From: Rhodospirillaceae bacterium
GTDB taxonomy: Bacteria; Pseudomonadota; Alphaproteobacteria; GCA-2731375
Direction: 5' to 3'
DNA: 64,000 bases
NCBI GenBank assembly: GCA_018701215.1
Contig: JABIWH010000041.1
Location: 20,624-84,623, forward strand
Notes under the pieces: generated by a model
The model's input: the letters and a program-made list of their open reading frames with translations, nothing else
What the model was told of the DNA's origin: nothing
Databases searched by the model: none
Shown here: positions 7,459 to 17,149 of the stretch, piece by piece
Position numbering within the stretch: the stretch's first letter is position 1
How the letters are laid out: every line of letters begins with the position of its first letter
Translations under genes and position numbers: made by a program

Positions 7459-8604
7459 CTATAGCCGTTTCGCGACTTCCTCCAACATCACTTCCGTGGC
7501 GCCGCCGCCGATGGGCAGCAGGCGCGCGTCCCGCGACATGCGCTCGATAGTACTCTCGCGCATATAGCCCATGCCGCCATGAAACTGTACGCAGTCATAG
7601 AGCGTCCGGTTGGCGACCTCCGCCGACATGGCTTTCAGCATGGAGACTTCGGCGACGCAGTCCTCGCCGCTCTCGTCCAGCCAGGCCACGTGATAGGCCA
7701 ATTGCCGGGCCGCCTCAACCTGGGCCGCCAGCATGGCCAGGCGTTGCCGAATGCCCTGTTTGTCCCACAACTTGGCGTCAAAGGCCGTGCGTTCCTTCAG
7801 ATAATCCAGGGTAATCTCCAGAGCCTTGGAGGCTTCGCCAATGGCCATGCCGGACAGTACCAGGCGTTCGTTCTGGAAATTGTCCATGATGGCGTAGAAG
7901 CCCCTGTTCTCTTCACCCAGCAAATTTTCGGCGGGAACGCGGCAATCTTCAAAAACCAGCTCGGCGGTGTCCGAGCAGCGCCAGCCGTGCTTGTCCAGCT
8001 GCCGGCTGACGGAAAAGCCCGGCGTGTTCTTTTCCACGATGAAGATCGAAATACCCCGGCTGCCCTTGACGTCCGGATCGGTACGGGCGGCGACGAAGAA
8101 CAGATCGCCATGCACGCCGTTCGTGATGAACATCTTGGCGCCGTTCAGGACATAGTCATCACCATCGCGCACGGCGCGGGTGGCAAGGCCCGCCACGTCC
8201 GAGCCCGCGCCTGGTTCCGTCACGGCAACGGCGGTAATGATCTCACCCCGGCAGATGGCGGGCAGATATTTGGCCTTTTGCGCCGCGCTGCCATAGCGGG
8301 CCAGATGCGGCGAGGCCATGTCGGTGTGCACCAGCACCGTCGCGGAAAAGCCGCCAAAGGTGCCGCGTCCAAGTTCCTCGGACAAGATCAACGAGGCCAT
8401 GGCGCCCAGGCCGGCGCCGCCATGTTCCTCGGGGTGGCGCATGGCCAAAAAGCCCAACGCACCCATGTGCCGCAGGACATCGCGGGGCACCATGCCGTCA
8501 GCTTCCCATGCCTCGCCATGGGGCACGACTTCCTCGGCCATGAAACGCCGCAACTGATCGCGCAGCAAACGCAATTCTTCGGTTAGATGGATGGGGTCAT
8601 GCAT
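7459..8604 (-). CDS. Acyl-CoA dehydrogenase
   Basis: A 381-residue flavoenzyme of standard length, oxidising an acyl-CoA to the enoyl-CoA with electron-transfer flavoprotein as likely acceptor. The family signature TEPGAGSDVAGL is near residue 130 and the C-terminal helix carries YMRESTIERMSRDARL, with the catalytic-type Glu and the flavin-contact Arg. The upstream SD is weak. It sits between an enoyl-CoA-reductase-like SDR and an epimerase in a leftward operon that also encodes a PaaK-like CoA ligase, a set consistent with activation and beta-oxidation-like breakdown of an organic acid. Confidence 0.93.
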   Translation of the reverse strand: MHDPIHLTEELRLLRDQLRRFMAEEVVPHGEAWEADGMVPRDVLRHMGALGFLAMRHPEEHGGAGLGAMASLILSEELGRGTFGGFSATVLVHTDMASPHLARYGSAAQKAKYLPAICRGEIITAVAVTEPGAGSDVAGLATRAVRDGDDYVLNGAKMFITNGVHGDLFFVAARTDPDVKGSRGISIFIVEKNTPGFSVSRQLDKHGWRCSDTAELVFEDCRVPAENLLGEENRGFYAIMDNFQNERLVLSGMAIGEASKALEITLDYLKERTAFDAKLWDKQGIRQRLAMLAAQVEAARQLAYHVAWLDESGEDCVAEVSMLKAMSAEVANRTLYDCVQFHGGMGYMRESTIERMSRDARLLPIGGGATEVMLEEVAKRL

Positions 8605-8630
8605 GGCTGTTTCTCATGGCTTGTGGCGGC

Positions 8631-9569
8631 CTAGGACAGAGCCGCCAGAAAATCGTCAATCATGCGGGCCAGATCGTGGGTTGGTTGCCAGCCCCATTCC
8701 TCGCGCGCGCAGCTATCGTCGATGGTTTGCGAGCGGCCATGCAGCATGGGCCGCGACGGATCGGGTACGAAATCAATCTGGGCATTCTGAATTCTGGCCC
8801 GCACCGCCTCGGCCAGCTCGCCGGCGTTTGGCGTGGGTTTCATGCCGTCCACCAGATAGTTGACCATTTTGATATTTTCCAGCGGTGCCTGGGCCAGCTG
8901 CACCGTGGCGGTGGCGGCCTCGGTGATATACATGATGGGAACCCTGGTTTCCGGCGTGGTCCAGACCGTGAAGGGATTACCCTTGGCGCTTTCCTCGATC
9001 ATCCACGAGGTATATTGCACCATGCCCGGCGTCGTCACCCCCGGCCCGATCACGGATGGATAGCGGATGCCGCGGAAATCCAGGCCGTATTTGCGTTTGA
9101 AGACCAACCCCATATGTTCGCCGAATGCCTTGGTCGCGCCATAGAACAACGATGGCCGCTGTAGTGCCGTGTCGGTCAGTTCGCCGCCCTCGATATCGTA
9201 GCCATAGGTGCCGATGGAACTGGAAAAGATTACCTGGCGCACATCGAACAGCCGGGCCGCCTCCAGCACATAAAACGTTCCCATGGCATTGGTCTGGATG
9301 GCACTGGCCGGGTCCGCGTCCGAGGGCACGGACAACATGGCACCTAAATGATAGATCACCTCCGCCTTACTGGCCTTGACCACATCCAGCACGTGGGAAT
9401 AGTTGCCCACATCGCCGGCGACGGCGGTTACCCGGTCGGTCAAATCACCAAGCCGCGCAGGCGAGGGGTTGCGGCTGAACACGGTTATCTCTGTTTCGCC
9501 CGCAGCCAGCAATTGCCGCGCCACTTCCAGTCCGACAAATCCCGCACCGCCCGTGATCAGCGTTGCCAT
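8631..9569 (-). CDS. NAD-dependent epimerase/dehydratase (extended SDR)
   Basis: A 312-residue extended SDR. The cofactor motif GGAGFVG is at residues 7-13, a catalytic Ser lies in SSSIGTYG and the Tyr-Lys pair in YGATK. It resembles the UDP-glucose 4-epimerase/threonine dehydrogenase-like group (L-threonine dehydrogenases also use this fold), and the catabolic surroundings argue against a purely cell-envelope role. GGGAG precedes the ATG by 8 nt. The substrate is not assignable. Confidence 0.88.
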   Translation of the reverse strand: MATLITGGAGFVGLEVARQLLAAGETEITVFSRNPSPARLGDLTDRVTAVAGDVGNYSHVLDVVKASKAEVIYHLGAMLSVPSDADPASAIQTNAMGTFYVLEAARLFDVRQVIFSSSIGTYGYDIEGGELTDTALQRPSLFYGATKAFGEHMGLVFKRKYGLDFRGIRYPSVIGPGVTTPGMVQYTSWMIEESAKGNPFTVWTTPETRVPIMYITEAATATVQLAQAPLENIKMVNYLVDGMKPTPNAGELAEAVRARIQNAQIDFVPDPSRPMLHGRSQTIDDSCAREEWGWQPTHDLARMIDDFLAALS

Positions 9570-9619
9570 GTTTCTTACTCCCTGCGTTGTTATTTCGAAT
9601 TACCGCGTTAGGCTGAAGG

Positions 9620-11014
9620 CTAAAACCGCTCGTCGATCAAGCGCAACGGTTTTTGCCGGCTTTCAATGCCGGTCAGATCGGCTAGGGCGCCTGGCTGGGC
9701 GAAGGCGACCGTGACCCCCACGCCGGCCTTGCGGCGCAGGATAGCCTCGTAGGCCCCCGCCAGTTCATTGCCGCCGCCACCTGTAATCTCCACGCTGACG
9801 GTCATTTCGTCGCGGCCCTCGCCATCGCGCATGACGCGGCAGATGAATTCGCCGTTGAATTCCTTTCGCTCCGCCAGCATGGCGCCGATGGCCTGGGGAA
9901 AGACGTTGATGCCGCGCAGTTTGACCATGTTGTCGCTGCGCCCCAGAAAGCCTTCGATGCGGCGCAGATTTAGGGCCGAGGGCGCGGCGTCCGTGCGCAT
10001 GGCGGTAACATCATGCGTGTTGAAGCGAATGATGGGATAGATATCGTCCTTGAACAGCACCGTGTTGACCATGTCGCCGGTGGTGCCGTCGGCCACGGGC
10101 TGGCCGCTGTCAATATCGCAGACTTCCAGATATTGCGCGTCTTCCATGATGTACAGGCCGGCCTTTTCCGGACCCTCGCCGGCGATCAGACCGGTATCGC
10201 CGACGCCGTACCAATCATAAATACTGGCCCCGCCCCAAGCCTTAGACAGGGCGATATTATCTTCCCGGCCCATGTGGCCCGAAATCATCCGAATCTTGAT
10301 ATCCCGGCCAGGCTCCAGGCCTTCTTCACGGGCCACATCCGCCAGGCGTTTGATGTAGTCGGCGAAGCCCACAAGTGTCGTGACGCCGAAATCCTGCATC
10401 AGATTGACCTGCTGCACCGAGCGGGTCTCGATCCCCGTGCCGGCAGGCAGAAATATGGAATTGGTCCAATGCACCACGGCTTCGCGAATGTAATGCCCGC
10501 CGTTGACCATGCCGTGGCCATAAACCGATTGCACCACGTCGTCTGGACGCAGGCCTTGCAGTAAATAGACGCGGGCCACCAGCAGGTTCTGAATTTCCCG
10601 GCTGCGCGGCCCGAACATCAGGACCTGGGGCCGGCCGGTGGTGCCTGACGTGGTGTGCACGATGACGGGCGGGCGTTCACCGTCGGGATAGGTTTCCATG
10701 CCGTGGAAATCGCCAAAAGGCGGATGCGCCGCGATGGAGTCCATGATGTCCGATTTATCGAAACTAGGCAGCTTGGTGATGTCATCCAGACCAGCGATAT
10801 CGCCGGGCTCCAACCCCTGAGCGCCCCACAGGCGTTGATAGAAGGGCACCTTCCAGGCTTGGGCCATAAGGGTGGCAAAACGGCTTTCCTGCAAAGCGCG
10901 CAGCTCGTCCCGGCTGATGGCCTCGAAACGGCGCAAGAACGCCGGCCCGATGGGGAATTCCTCGGTCAGCCGGGCCATATCGAACCGGTTGAAATAGTTT
11001 GGTTGTTCCCTCAT
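9620..11014 (-). CDS. Phenylacetate-CoA ligase (PaaK)-like adenylate-forming enzyme
   Basis: A 464-residue ANL-superfamily enzyme. The phosphate-binding loop TTSGTTGRPQ is near residue 120 and the adenylate-binding region IYDWYGVGDTGLIAGEG follows; the C-terminal domain has the hinge-like GRSDNMVKLRGINVFPQAI typical of PaaK homologues. It would activate a carboxylic acid to its CoA thioester at the expense of ATP. An SD-like AGGG precedes the ATG. The gene is 13 nt from the M20 peptidase gene upstream and heads the acyl-CoA genes, suggesting it loads the substrate for the pathway. Aromatic versus aliphatic substrate is undecided. Confidence 0.87.
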   Translation of the reverse strand: MREQPNYFNRFDMARLTEEFPIGPAFLRRFEAISRDELRALQESRFATLMAQAWKVPFYQRLWGAQGLEPGDIAGLDDITKLPSFDKSDIMDSIAAHPPFGDFHGMETYPDGERPPVIVHTTSGTTGRPQVLMFGPRSREIQNLLVARVYLLQGLRPDDVVQSVYGHGMVNGGHYIREAVVHWTNSIFLPAGTGIETRSVQQVNLMQDFGVTTLVGFADYIKRLADVAREEGLEPGRDIKIRMISGHMGREDNIALSKAWGGASIYDWYGVGDTGLIAGEGPEKAGLYIMEDAQYLEVCDIDSGQPVADGTTGDMVNTVLFKDDIYPIIRFNTHDVTAMRTDAAPSALNLRRIEGFLGRSDNMVKLRGINVFPQAIGAMLAERKEFNGEFICRVMRDGEGRDEMTVSVEITGGGGNELAGAYEAILRRKAGVGVTVAFAQPGALADLTGIESRQKPLRLIDERF

Positions 11015-11026
11015 ATCGCCCTGACC

Positions 11027-12316
11027 CTAGATCTTCTCCAACCCACACCAGTTCGCCATGAACAGCGCGATAGCCTGGGTTGATTTGCGCACGCTCTCAA
11101 GATCCACCCATTCGTTAAAGCCATGTATGTCCACGGCGCGGGGACCATAGACCATTCCCGGCGTATTGGCATACAGGCCGAAAAAGCGGGCATCCGTAGT
11201 GCCGGTTCCCACGCGGCGTTGCAGCCCCTCGCCATGCACTAGTTCATGGCAGGCTTCCAGCAACGAAACCGGCGCGGCGGCATTTTCCATATCGTCCAGG
11301 GCATAGCCTTCCGCCATGAAGCCTTGATAGTCGATCTCCGGCGGGCGGTTGCTCATATGGCGGTCCTGGGCGGCGGCGGCCTGGATGCAATCCTCCAGTT
11401 CCCGGGCGCGGGCCTGGATATCGTCGTCGGGGTAAATGGCGGCGCGCAGATCAAAGGTACACCAGGCCGGGACCGAGGCCGGCCAATCGCCGCCGGCGAT
11501 CTTGCCGATATTGAAATTGATCGGATGCTTGTGGCTGCAATGGTATTTATGCTGCTCTTTTTCGCCATTCCATTTCGCCTCCAGCACTTCCAACGCCTGG
11601 ATCAGGACATAGGCCGCCTTGATGGCGTTGAAGCCTTCCGTGGCGCGGGAGGCATGTACCGGATGGCCTTTGACGGTAATCTGCTGCCAGATCGTACCGG
11701 TCTGCGCGCTGGTCAGGCTGTCGCCCGACGGTTCCGGGATAATCGCGGCATCGGCACGATAGCCCCGCGCCAGACAGGCCAGGGCGCCGTTGCCGGTGCA
11801 TTCCTCTTCGATCACGGACTGTATGAAGACGTTGCCCGTGGGCTGGTAGCCCGCCGTCGCCAAGGCGTCATAGGCGAACAGGCAGCTGATCAAGCCGGCC
11901 TTCATATCGCCGGCGCCGCGGCCATACAGGCGGTCACCTTCCCGGCGCGGTTGGTAGGGTGGGCTGTCCCACATATCCAGCGGCCCCTCGGGCACCACGT
12001 CGATATGGCCGTTCAGGATCAGGCTTTTGCCGTTGGGAGATGCTGGGCGCCAGGCGCCGACCACGTTGTAGCTGTTGTCATAGGGAATGGAGACCGGCGA
12101 GAAACCAGGCAGATGCTTGAAATCATCGACATCTAGTTGCCAGCGGTCGACGCTCAGGCCGCGTGCCGCGAAGGCTTCCGCCATGAAATCCTGCGCCGTG
12201 GCTTCATTGCCGCGCGTGGATGGGAACGCGACCAGGGCCGCGGTAACGTCGATCTGATCATCGAAGTGTCGGTCCACCGCATTTTGAATATTCTTGGCGA
12301 TGTCATCGGGAAGCAT
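11027..12316 (-). CDS. M20 family metallopeptidase (ArgE/DapE/carboxypeptidase G2 type)
   Basis: A 429-residue dinuclear zinc amidohydrolase. Metal and catalytic motifs are all present: His in GHIDVVPEG, bridging Asp in GRGAGDMKAG, the Glu-Glu pair in EEECTGNG, a further ligand Glu in IPEPSG and a C-terminal His in DIHGFNEW. M20 enzymes hydrolyse N-acyl amino acids or small peptides. AAGGAAAGAG lies before the ATG. It is the first gene of the leftward operon, divergent by about 100 bp from the molybdenum hydroxylase genes, and may release the acid that the next gene activates. That link is inference. Confidence 0.92.
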   Translation of the reverse strand: MLPDDIAKNIQNAVDRHFDDQIDVTAALVAFPSTRGNEATAQDFMAEAFAARGLSVDRWQLDVDDFKHLPGFSPVSIPYDNSYNVVGAWRPASPNGKSLILNGHIDVVPEGPLDMWDSPPYQPRREGDRLYGRGAGDMKAGLISCLFAYDALATAGYQPTGNVFIQSVIEEECTGNGALACLARGYRADAAIIPEPSGDSLTSAQTGTIWQQITVKGHPVHASRATEGFNAIKAAYVLIQALEVLEAKWNGEKEQHKYHCSHKHPINFNIGKIAGGDWPASVPAWCTFDLRAAIYPDDDIQARARELEDCIQAAAAQDRHMSNRPPEIDYQGFMAEGYALDDMENAAAPVSLLEACHELVHGEGLQRRVGTGTTDARFFGLYANTPGMVYGPRAVDIHGFNEWVDLESVRKSTQAIALFMANWCGLEKI

Positions 12317-12417
12317 ATGGCTCTTTCCTTGATTTCACGGCAATCATGGCTTGGCAGGCCGTGTCGAAAGGTTACTGTATAGGCGAATGATCGTGAAGGG
12401 GACCGGCAGGTGTTGCA

Positions 12418-13293
12418 GTGAAAGCGGCGAAGTTTGAGTATATTCTAGCCGAGAGTATCGAACAGGTGGTGCAGGTTTTGGACCAAGGCGATGGCGAGGC
12501 GATCGTCATTGCCGGCGGTCAGACTTTGATGCCCATGCTGTCCATGCGCCTGGCGAGGCCCGAGACGGTGATCGATATCAACAAGATCGCGGAATTATCC
12601 GGTATTGAAGTTACCGCTGACGAGGTGATTATCAAGGCCTGCACCCGGCAGGCCGAGGCCCTGGCCTCGCCGGAGATCCAGACACGGCTGCCCTTACTGG
12701 CCAAGGCGATTTCCTATGTGGGCCATCAGCAGACCCGCAACCGGGGCACCGTCGGCGGGAGTTTGTCCCATGCGGATCCGGCCTCGGAAATCCCCCTGGC
12801 CGCTTTGGCCATGGATGCCCATGTCAGCCTGCGCAGTGCGGCTGGCGCTCGGCGGGTCGCCATGGCGGATTATTTCCTTGGTCCCATGATGACGGCGCGG
12901 GCCGACAACGAGGTTCTGCTGGCTGTGCATTTTCCGCTGCCGCAAGGCGATGTCCGCGTGGGCACAGCCTTTCATGAAGTGAGCGAGCGCCGGGGCGATT
13001 TCGCCGTGGTCGCGGCGGCGGCGCATATCCAGCTGGATAAGGATGGCATCTGCAGCAACGCCGCCCTGGCCATCGGCGGCGCGGACAGCGTGCCTTTACG
13101 GATGACGGCGTTGGAGGACCGCCTGCGTGGCGATGCGATAACGCCTGAGAGGATCCAGGCGGTATTGGCTGACGTTGCCAACGCCCTGACGCCTGGCAAC
13201 GATCAACATGCCTCTGCCGCCTATCGCCGCCGCGTCGCGACGGTGCTGGCGGAGCGGGCCCTGACGGAAGCAGCAGCCGAGGCCCAAGAATGA
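12418..13293 (+). CDS. Xanthine dehydrogenase-family FAD-binding subunit (CoxM type)
   Basis: A 291-residue subunit carrying FAD between the iron-sulfur and molybdenum subunits. The FAD motifs AGGQTLMPMLSMRLA near residue 32 and TVGGSLSHADPASEIP near residue 110 are the family signature. The start is GTG at 12418 with AGG eight nt upstream. The stop overlaps the ATG of the 2Fe-2S subunit by 4 nt, so the three subunits are translationally coupled in the order M-S-L. It forms a heterotrimeric molybdenum hydroxylase with the next two genes. Confidence 0.94.
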   Translation: MKAAKFEYILAESIEQVVQVLDQGDGEAIVIAGGQTLMPMLSMRLARPETVIDINKIAELSGIEVTADEVIIKACTRQAEALASPEIQTRLPLLAKAISYVGHQQTRNRGTVGGSLSHADPASEIPLAALAMDAHVSLRSAAGARRVAMADYFLGPMMTARADNEVLLAVHFPLPQGDVRVGTAFHEVSERRGDFAVVAAAAHIQLDKDGICSNAALAIGGADSVPLRMTALEDRLRGDAITPERIQAVLADVANALTPGNDQHASAAYRRRVATVLAERALTEAAAEAQE

Positions 13294-13784
13294 GTGAGGC
13301 GATGCGTAAGATTGAGATTTCCCTGACCATCAATGGCCGGACCCAGACGTTGGCGGTGGAGCCGCGCCTGTCCCTCTCCGACATGCTGCGCGACGAGCTG
13401 AGATTAAACGGCACGCACATTGGCTGCGAGCATGGGGTTTGCGGTGCCTGCTCCATACTGCTGGATGGCGTGCCGATCCGCTCCTGCCTGATGCTGGCGG
13501 TGCAGGCGGACGGCCACCAGATCACCACCGTCGAAGGCATGTGCAACGAGGACCAAACGCCCGGTATTTTGCAGGAAGCGTTTCAGGACGCCCACGGCAT
13601 GCAATGCGGCTATTGCACGCCGGGCATGTTGATCTCGGCTCAGGCCTTGTTGACGGCGAACAACGACCCCAGCCTGGAGGAAATCAAGGACGCCATCGGC
13701 GGCAACCTGTGCCGATGCACCGGCTATACCCAGATTATCGAGTCGATCCAGCTGGCAGCCAGCCGCATGCGGGAGGCTGGTTGA
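13290..13784 (+). CDS. 2Fe-2S subunit of molybdenum hydroxylase (CoxS type)
   Basis: A 164-residue electron-transfer subunit with two 2Fe-2S clusters. The plant-ferredoxin-type cluster uses Cys46, Cys51, Cys54 and Cys66; the helical second cluster uses Cys106, Cys109, Cys141 and Cys143 (CGYCTPG and CRCTGY). All eight ligands are intact. Both ends overlap neighbours: 4 nt with the FAD subunit, and the final base of the stop is the first base of the ATG of the large subunit. Electrons pass from the molybdenum site through these clusters to FAD. Confidence 0.96.
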   Translation: MSEAMRKIEISLTINGRTQTLAVEPRLSLSDMLRDELRLNGTHIGCEHGVCGACSILLDGVPIRSCLMLAVQADGHQITTVEGMCNEDQTPGILQEAFQDAHGMQCGYCTPGMLISAQALLTANNDPSLEEIKDAIGGNLCRCTGYTQIIESIQLAASRMREAG

Positions 13785-16174
13785 TGAATATGGAGCGCAA
13801 TCTGCATTACGTGGCGACCAAGCGCCGGGTACGCGAGGACAAACGCTTCGTCACCGGCCAGGGCAAATATGTTCAGGATGTAAACCTACCCGACACCAAG
13901 CATGCCGCCGTGCTGCCATCGCCCTATCCCCGTGCACGGATACTTTCGATTGAGACAGCGGCGGCGGAGGCTTTGGACGGCGTACAGATGGTCTTGACCG
14001 GCGCCCAGTTGGCGGAAGACTGCAATCCCATTCGTTTGGGCCTGAAGCTGCCGGAAATAAACTGGTATCCCCTGGCCGTGGGCATGACCTGCTATGTGGG
14101 CGAATGGGTCGCCATCGTGGTGGCGGACAATGCCTACATCGCCGAGGACGCCCTGGATTTGATCGAGGTTGATTACGAACCGCTACAGCCGATCGTCGAT
14201 CCGGAGCAGGCCTTTGACGAGACGGAATTGCTGGTGCATCCCGGCCATGGCAGCAATGTGCTCTACCATGGCAATTTCCTCTGGGGCGATGTGGACAGCG
14301 ATTTCGCCGGCGCCGATGATAACTTAAGCTTCCGGGCCCGCTGGGGGCGCAGCTCCACCGTACCGATCGAGACCTTCGGCGCCCTGGCGCGCTGGGACGA
14401 GGGCACGGAAATCCTGGATATCTGGGCCTCCATCCAGATGCCGAATTTCGTCGAGTTGATGGCCAGCACATTGGGCTATCCCCTGAATTGCATCCGCCTG
14501 CATCAGGATGTGGACGTGGGCGGCAGCTATGGCGTCAAGCGCGGCATCAAACAAAGCGTCCTGGTCGGCTATCTCTCCCGCAAGCTGCGGGTGCCGGTAC
14601 GCTTTATTGAAGACCGTCTGGCCAACATGGCGGGCAGCGATGCCCACGGCCCGGACCGCATCTTTGATACCGAGGTGGCCTTCAACAAGGACGGCGTGAT
14701 CAAGTCCATCAAGATCCGCGCCCTGGACGATGCCGGCGCCTATCCCGGCCGGGCGCCGTTTCAATTAGCCAAGCCGATCAGCGCCATTGTCGGGCCGTAC
14801 AAAATCAACTCGGTGAAGTACGAGGCGATTTCGGTCTGCACCAATAAAAGCGGTCAAGTGCCCGTGCGCGGCTTTGGCCAGGCACCGACCAACTATATGA
14901 TCGAAATGGCGGTGGACAACGTGGCCCGGCATCTGGGCCTGGATCGATTGGAAATCCGCCGCCGCAATCTGATCCAGCCCGACGAGTTTCCCTATCAGAT
15001 CCCGCCGGGCAGCAAATACGACAGCGGTAATTATCCAGTGGTGCTGCAAAAGGGCCTGGATTTGGCCGGCTATGACGAACTGCTGGCCCGCCGCGACAAG
15101 GCGCGCGCAGAAGGCCGCCTGGCCGGCATTGGCATCGCCACGGTGCTGGAACCAGGCGGCGGCAACAACATCTTTGAATATTTGATGGATCCTTCGGCGG
15201 AGATCACCACCTTCATGGAGGGCTGCGAGGTTCGGGTTGACGCGCAAGGCAATATCACCGGCATCATGGGTACGACCACCTCCGGCCAGGGCCACGAAAC
15301 CATGATGGCAACCATATTGGGCGAGGAATTGCAGATCGACCCGGATGAAATCCGCATCGTGCATTCCGACAGCCTGAACGCCCTGCCCACCCGCAGTCCC
15401 ATCGCATCCCGCATGGCGATTATGCTGGGCAGTGCGGCGGCGGGGGCTGCTGGCAAGATCAAAGACCGCGCCATGGCCATCGCCGCCCACAATCTGGACC
15501 GCCCGGTGGCAGAGCTGGAATATTCGGGCGGGACAATCTCGGACCGAAACGATCCCGGACACAAGCTGACCTGGGCCGAGGTCTGTTTCATCGCCTACCG
15601 CGCCTATCACAAACTGCCCGATGGGATGGAGCCTGGCTTTCAGGCGCAGTATGTCTTTCAGGTGCCCGGCGGCGGCCAGCTGCCGGACGAAAACAACCGG
15701 GTACAGGTCTATCCCTGCTTTTCCTTCCAGGCCCATGTGCCTTATGTGGAGATCGACCCTGGCACGGGCCGGGTCTCGGTGCTGGATTACGCCATCGCCC
15801 ACGATTGCGGCACGGTGATCAATCCCGACATCGTGCGCGGCATGGTGATCGGCGGCCTGGCCCACGGTATCGGGGCGGCGTTGTACGAGAAATTCGCCTA
15901 CGATGACGAGGGGCAGTTCCTCTCGGCCACCTTCGCCGATTACCTGATGCCCTCGGTGCATGAAATTCCGGATGTGAAGGATGTGGAACACTGCACGCCG
16001 TCACCTCTGACCTCCCACGGCCAGAAAGGCTCGGGCGAAGGCGGCTATCTCGGCGCGCCGGCGGCCATCGCTTCCGCCGTTAACGACGCCCTGCATCCCC
16101 TGGGCCTGCATATTTCCGAACTGCCCATGCGCATGCATAAGATTGAAGCTCTGATTAATGATGGAAACACGTAA
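13784..16174 (+). CDS. Molybdenum-cofactor-binding large subunit (CoxL/XdhB family)
   Basis: A 796-residue catalytic subunit. The molybdopterin-binding segment reads VRGFGQAPTNYMIE, more like xanthine and aromatic N-heterocycle hydroxylases than the CO-dehydrogenase loop AYRCSFR; the C-terminal GSGEGGYLGAP contains the catalytic-type Glu. The start at 13784 overlaps the stop of the small subunit (ATGA-type coupling) and the stop abuts the next ATG. A role hydroxylating a heterocyclic or aromatic substrate, or oxidising an aldehyde, is inferred from the family; the adjacent ACMSD-like hydrolase fits a ring-degradation route. It is not a canonical form I CO dehydrogenase. Confidence 0.93.
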   Translation: MNMERNLHYVATKRRVREDKRFVTGQGKYVQDVNLPDTKHAAVLPSPYPRARILSIETAAAEALDGVQMVLTGAQLAEDCNPIRLGLKLPEINWYPLAVGMTCYVGEWVAIVVADNAYIAEDALDLIEVDYEPLQPIVDPEQAFDETELLVHPGHGSNVLYHGNFLWGDVDSDFAGADDNLSFRARWGRSSTVPIETFGALARWDEGTEILDIWASIQMPNFVELMASTLGYPLNCIRLHQDVDVGGSYGVKRGIKQSVLVGYLSRKLRVPVRFIEDRLANMAGSDAHGPDRIFDTEVAFNKDGVIKSIKIRALDDAGAYPGRAPFQLAKPISAIVGPYKINSVKYEAISVCTNKSGQVPVRGFGQAPTNYMIEMAVDNVARHLGLDRLEIRRRNLIQPDEFPYQIPPGSKYDSGNYPVVLQKGLDLAGYDELLARRDKARAEGRLAGIGIATVLEPGGGNNIFEYLMDPSAEITTFMEGCEVRVDAQGNITGIMGTTTSGQGHETMMATILGEELQIDPDEIRIVHSDSLNALPTRSPIASRMAIMLGSAAAGAAGKIKDRAMAIAAHNLDRPVAELEYSGGTISDRNDPGHKLTWAEVCFIAYRAYHKLPDGMEPGFQAQYVFQVPGGGQLPDENNRVQVYPCFSFQAHVPYVEIDPGTGRVSVLDYAIAHDCGTVINPDIVRGMVIGGLAHGIGAALYEKFAYDDEGQFLSATFADYLMPSVHEIPDVKDVEHCTPSPLTSHGQKGSGEGGYLGAPAAIASAVNDALHPLGLHISELPMRMHKIEALINDGNT

Positions 16175-17149
16175 ATGATCATCGATACCCACGCCCATTT
16201 TACGCCTCAGTCCGCGCTGGGCGCCCTGAAGAACAAGATCGGGCAATTTCCGAACGTGGAACTGCTGCACCAGGATGACAGCTATCAGCTGGTCTTCACC
16301 GGGCTGGCGCCGACCCGGCCCCTATCACCCAAGCTGCGCGATACCGAGATGCGCCTCTCGTGGATGGATGAGCAATCCATCGATGCCCAGATCGTCGGCG
16401 GTTGGCTGGATAGCTTCGGCTACGAACTGCCGGGCGAGGAGGGCGAGGCATGGAGCCGTTTCTTGAACGAGTTCCAGATGAGCGGCACCGACGGCCTGAA
16501 CCGCCTAACGCCCTTGGCTACCGTGCCCTTGCAGGACGGCAAGCGCGCGGCGAAAGTTCTGGAGGACGCCTTGGCCGGCGGCTTCAAGGGTGTGATGATT
16601 GGTACGCAGCCGCATGGCAGTACGGGCAATCTGGATGATCCGGATCTAGATCCGTTTTGGGAAGCCGCCGACGGCCTGGGCGCGACGGTCTATCTGCATC
16701 CCATGTTCGGCTGCGGTGACCCGCGTCTGCTGGACTATGACATGATCAACGCCGTGGGCCGGGGTACGGACACGACGACGGCGGTGGCGCGCATGCTGTT
16801 TACCGGTCACTTTCTGAAATACCCGAAGATGAACTTTATCCTCTCCCACGGTGGCGGCGGCATCCCCTATATGCTGGGGCGCTTGGCGCGGAACCATGAA
16901 ATCCACCCCGGCAAATACGCCGACCCGGTGGAGGGCTTCAAGAAACTCTATTTCGACAGCGTGCTGTTCGCGCCCAATGCCCTGAACTACCTCTGTTCAT
17001 GCTGTGGCCACGACAAGGTGATGCTGGGCTCGGACTATCCTTTCCCCATTGGCGACGGCGAGCCGACCAAGGTGGTCGAGGCCGCCGACCTGACCGCGGA
17101 ACAAAAGCAAATGATCCTCGGCGATACGGCGGAGAAGCTATTCAGCTAG
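16175..17149 (+). CDS. Amidohydrolase 2 family protein (ACMSD-like decarboxylase/hydrolase)
   Basis: A 324-residue metal-dependent TIM barrel. It has the first metal motif DTHAHF (His6, His8), a third His in YLHPMFG, the active-site His in LSHGGGGIPY and the metal Asp in LGSDYPFPIGD, as in 2-amino-3-carboxymuconate-6-semialdehyde decarboxylase and 6-methylsalicylate decarboxylase. It starts directly after the large-subunit stop, in one operon with the molybdenum hydroxylase, so it may process the hydroxylated product. The stop codon TAG overlaps the first bases of a 113-bp repeat that separates it from a convergent gene. Confidence 0.9.
   Translation: MIIDTHAHFTPQSALGALKNKIGQFPNVELLHQDDSYQLVFTGLAPTRPLSPKLRDTEMRLSWMDEQSIDAQIVGGWLDSFGYELPGEEGEAWSRFLNEFQMSGTDGLNRLTPLATVPLQDGKRAAKVLEDALAGGFKGVMIGTQPHGSTGNLDDPDLDPFWEAADGLGATVYLHPMFGCGDPRLLDYDMINAVGRGTDTTTAVARMLFTGHFLKYPKMNFILSHGGGGIPYMLGRLARNHEIHPGKYADPVEGFKKLYFDSVLFAPNALNYLCSCCGHDKVMLGSDYPFPIGDGEPTKVVEAADLTAEQKQMILGDTAEKLFS

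Noticed and set aside
14765..15991. 408-codon open frame antisense to the molybdenum subunit
   Set aside because: The sense strand encodes a complete CoxL-type protein with cofactor motifs; the antisense frame is His/Gln/Gly-rich noise.
12418..16174. Operon could encode aerobic CO dehydrogenase
   Set aside because: The M-S-L order fits, but the active-site loop is VRGFGQAP instead of the Cys-containing AYRCSFR loop, so form I CO dehydrogenase is unlikely.
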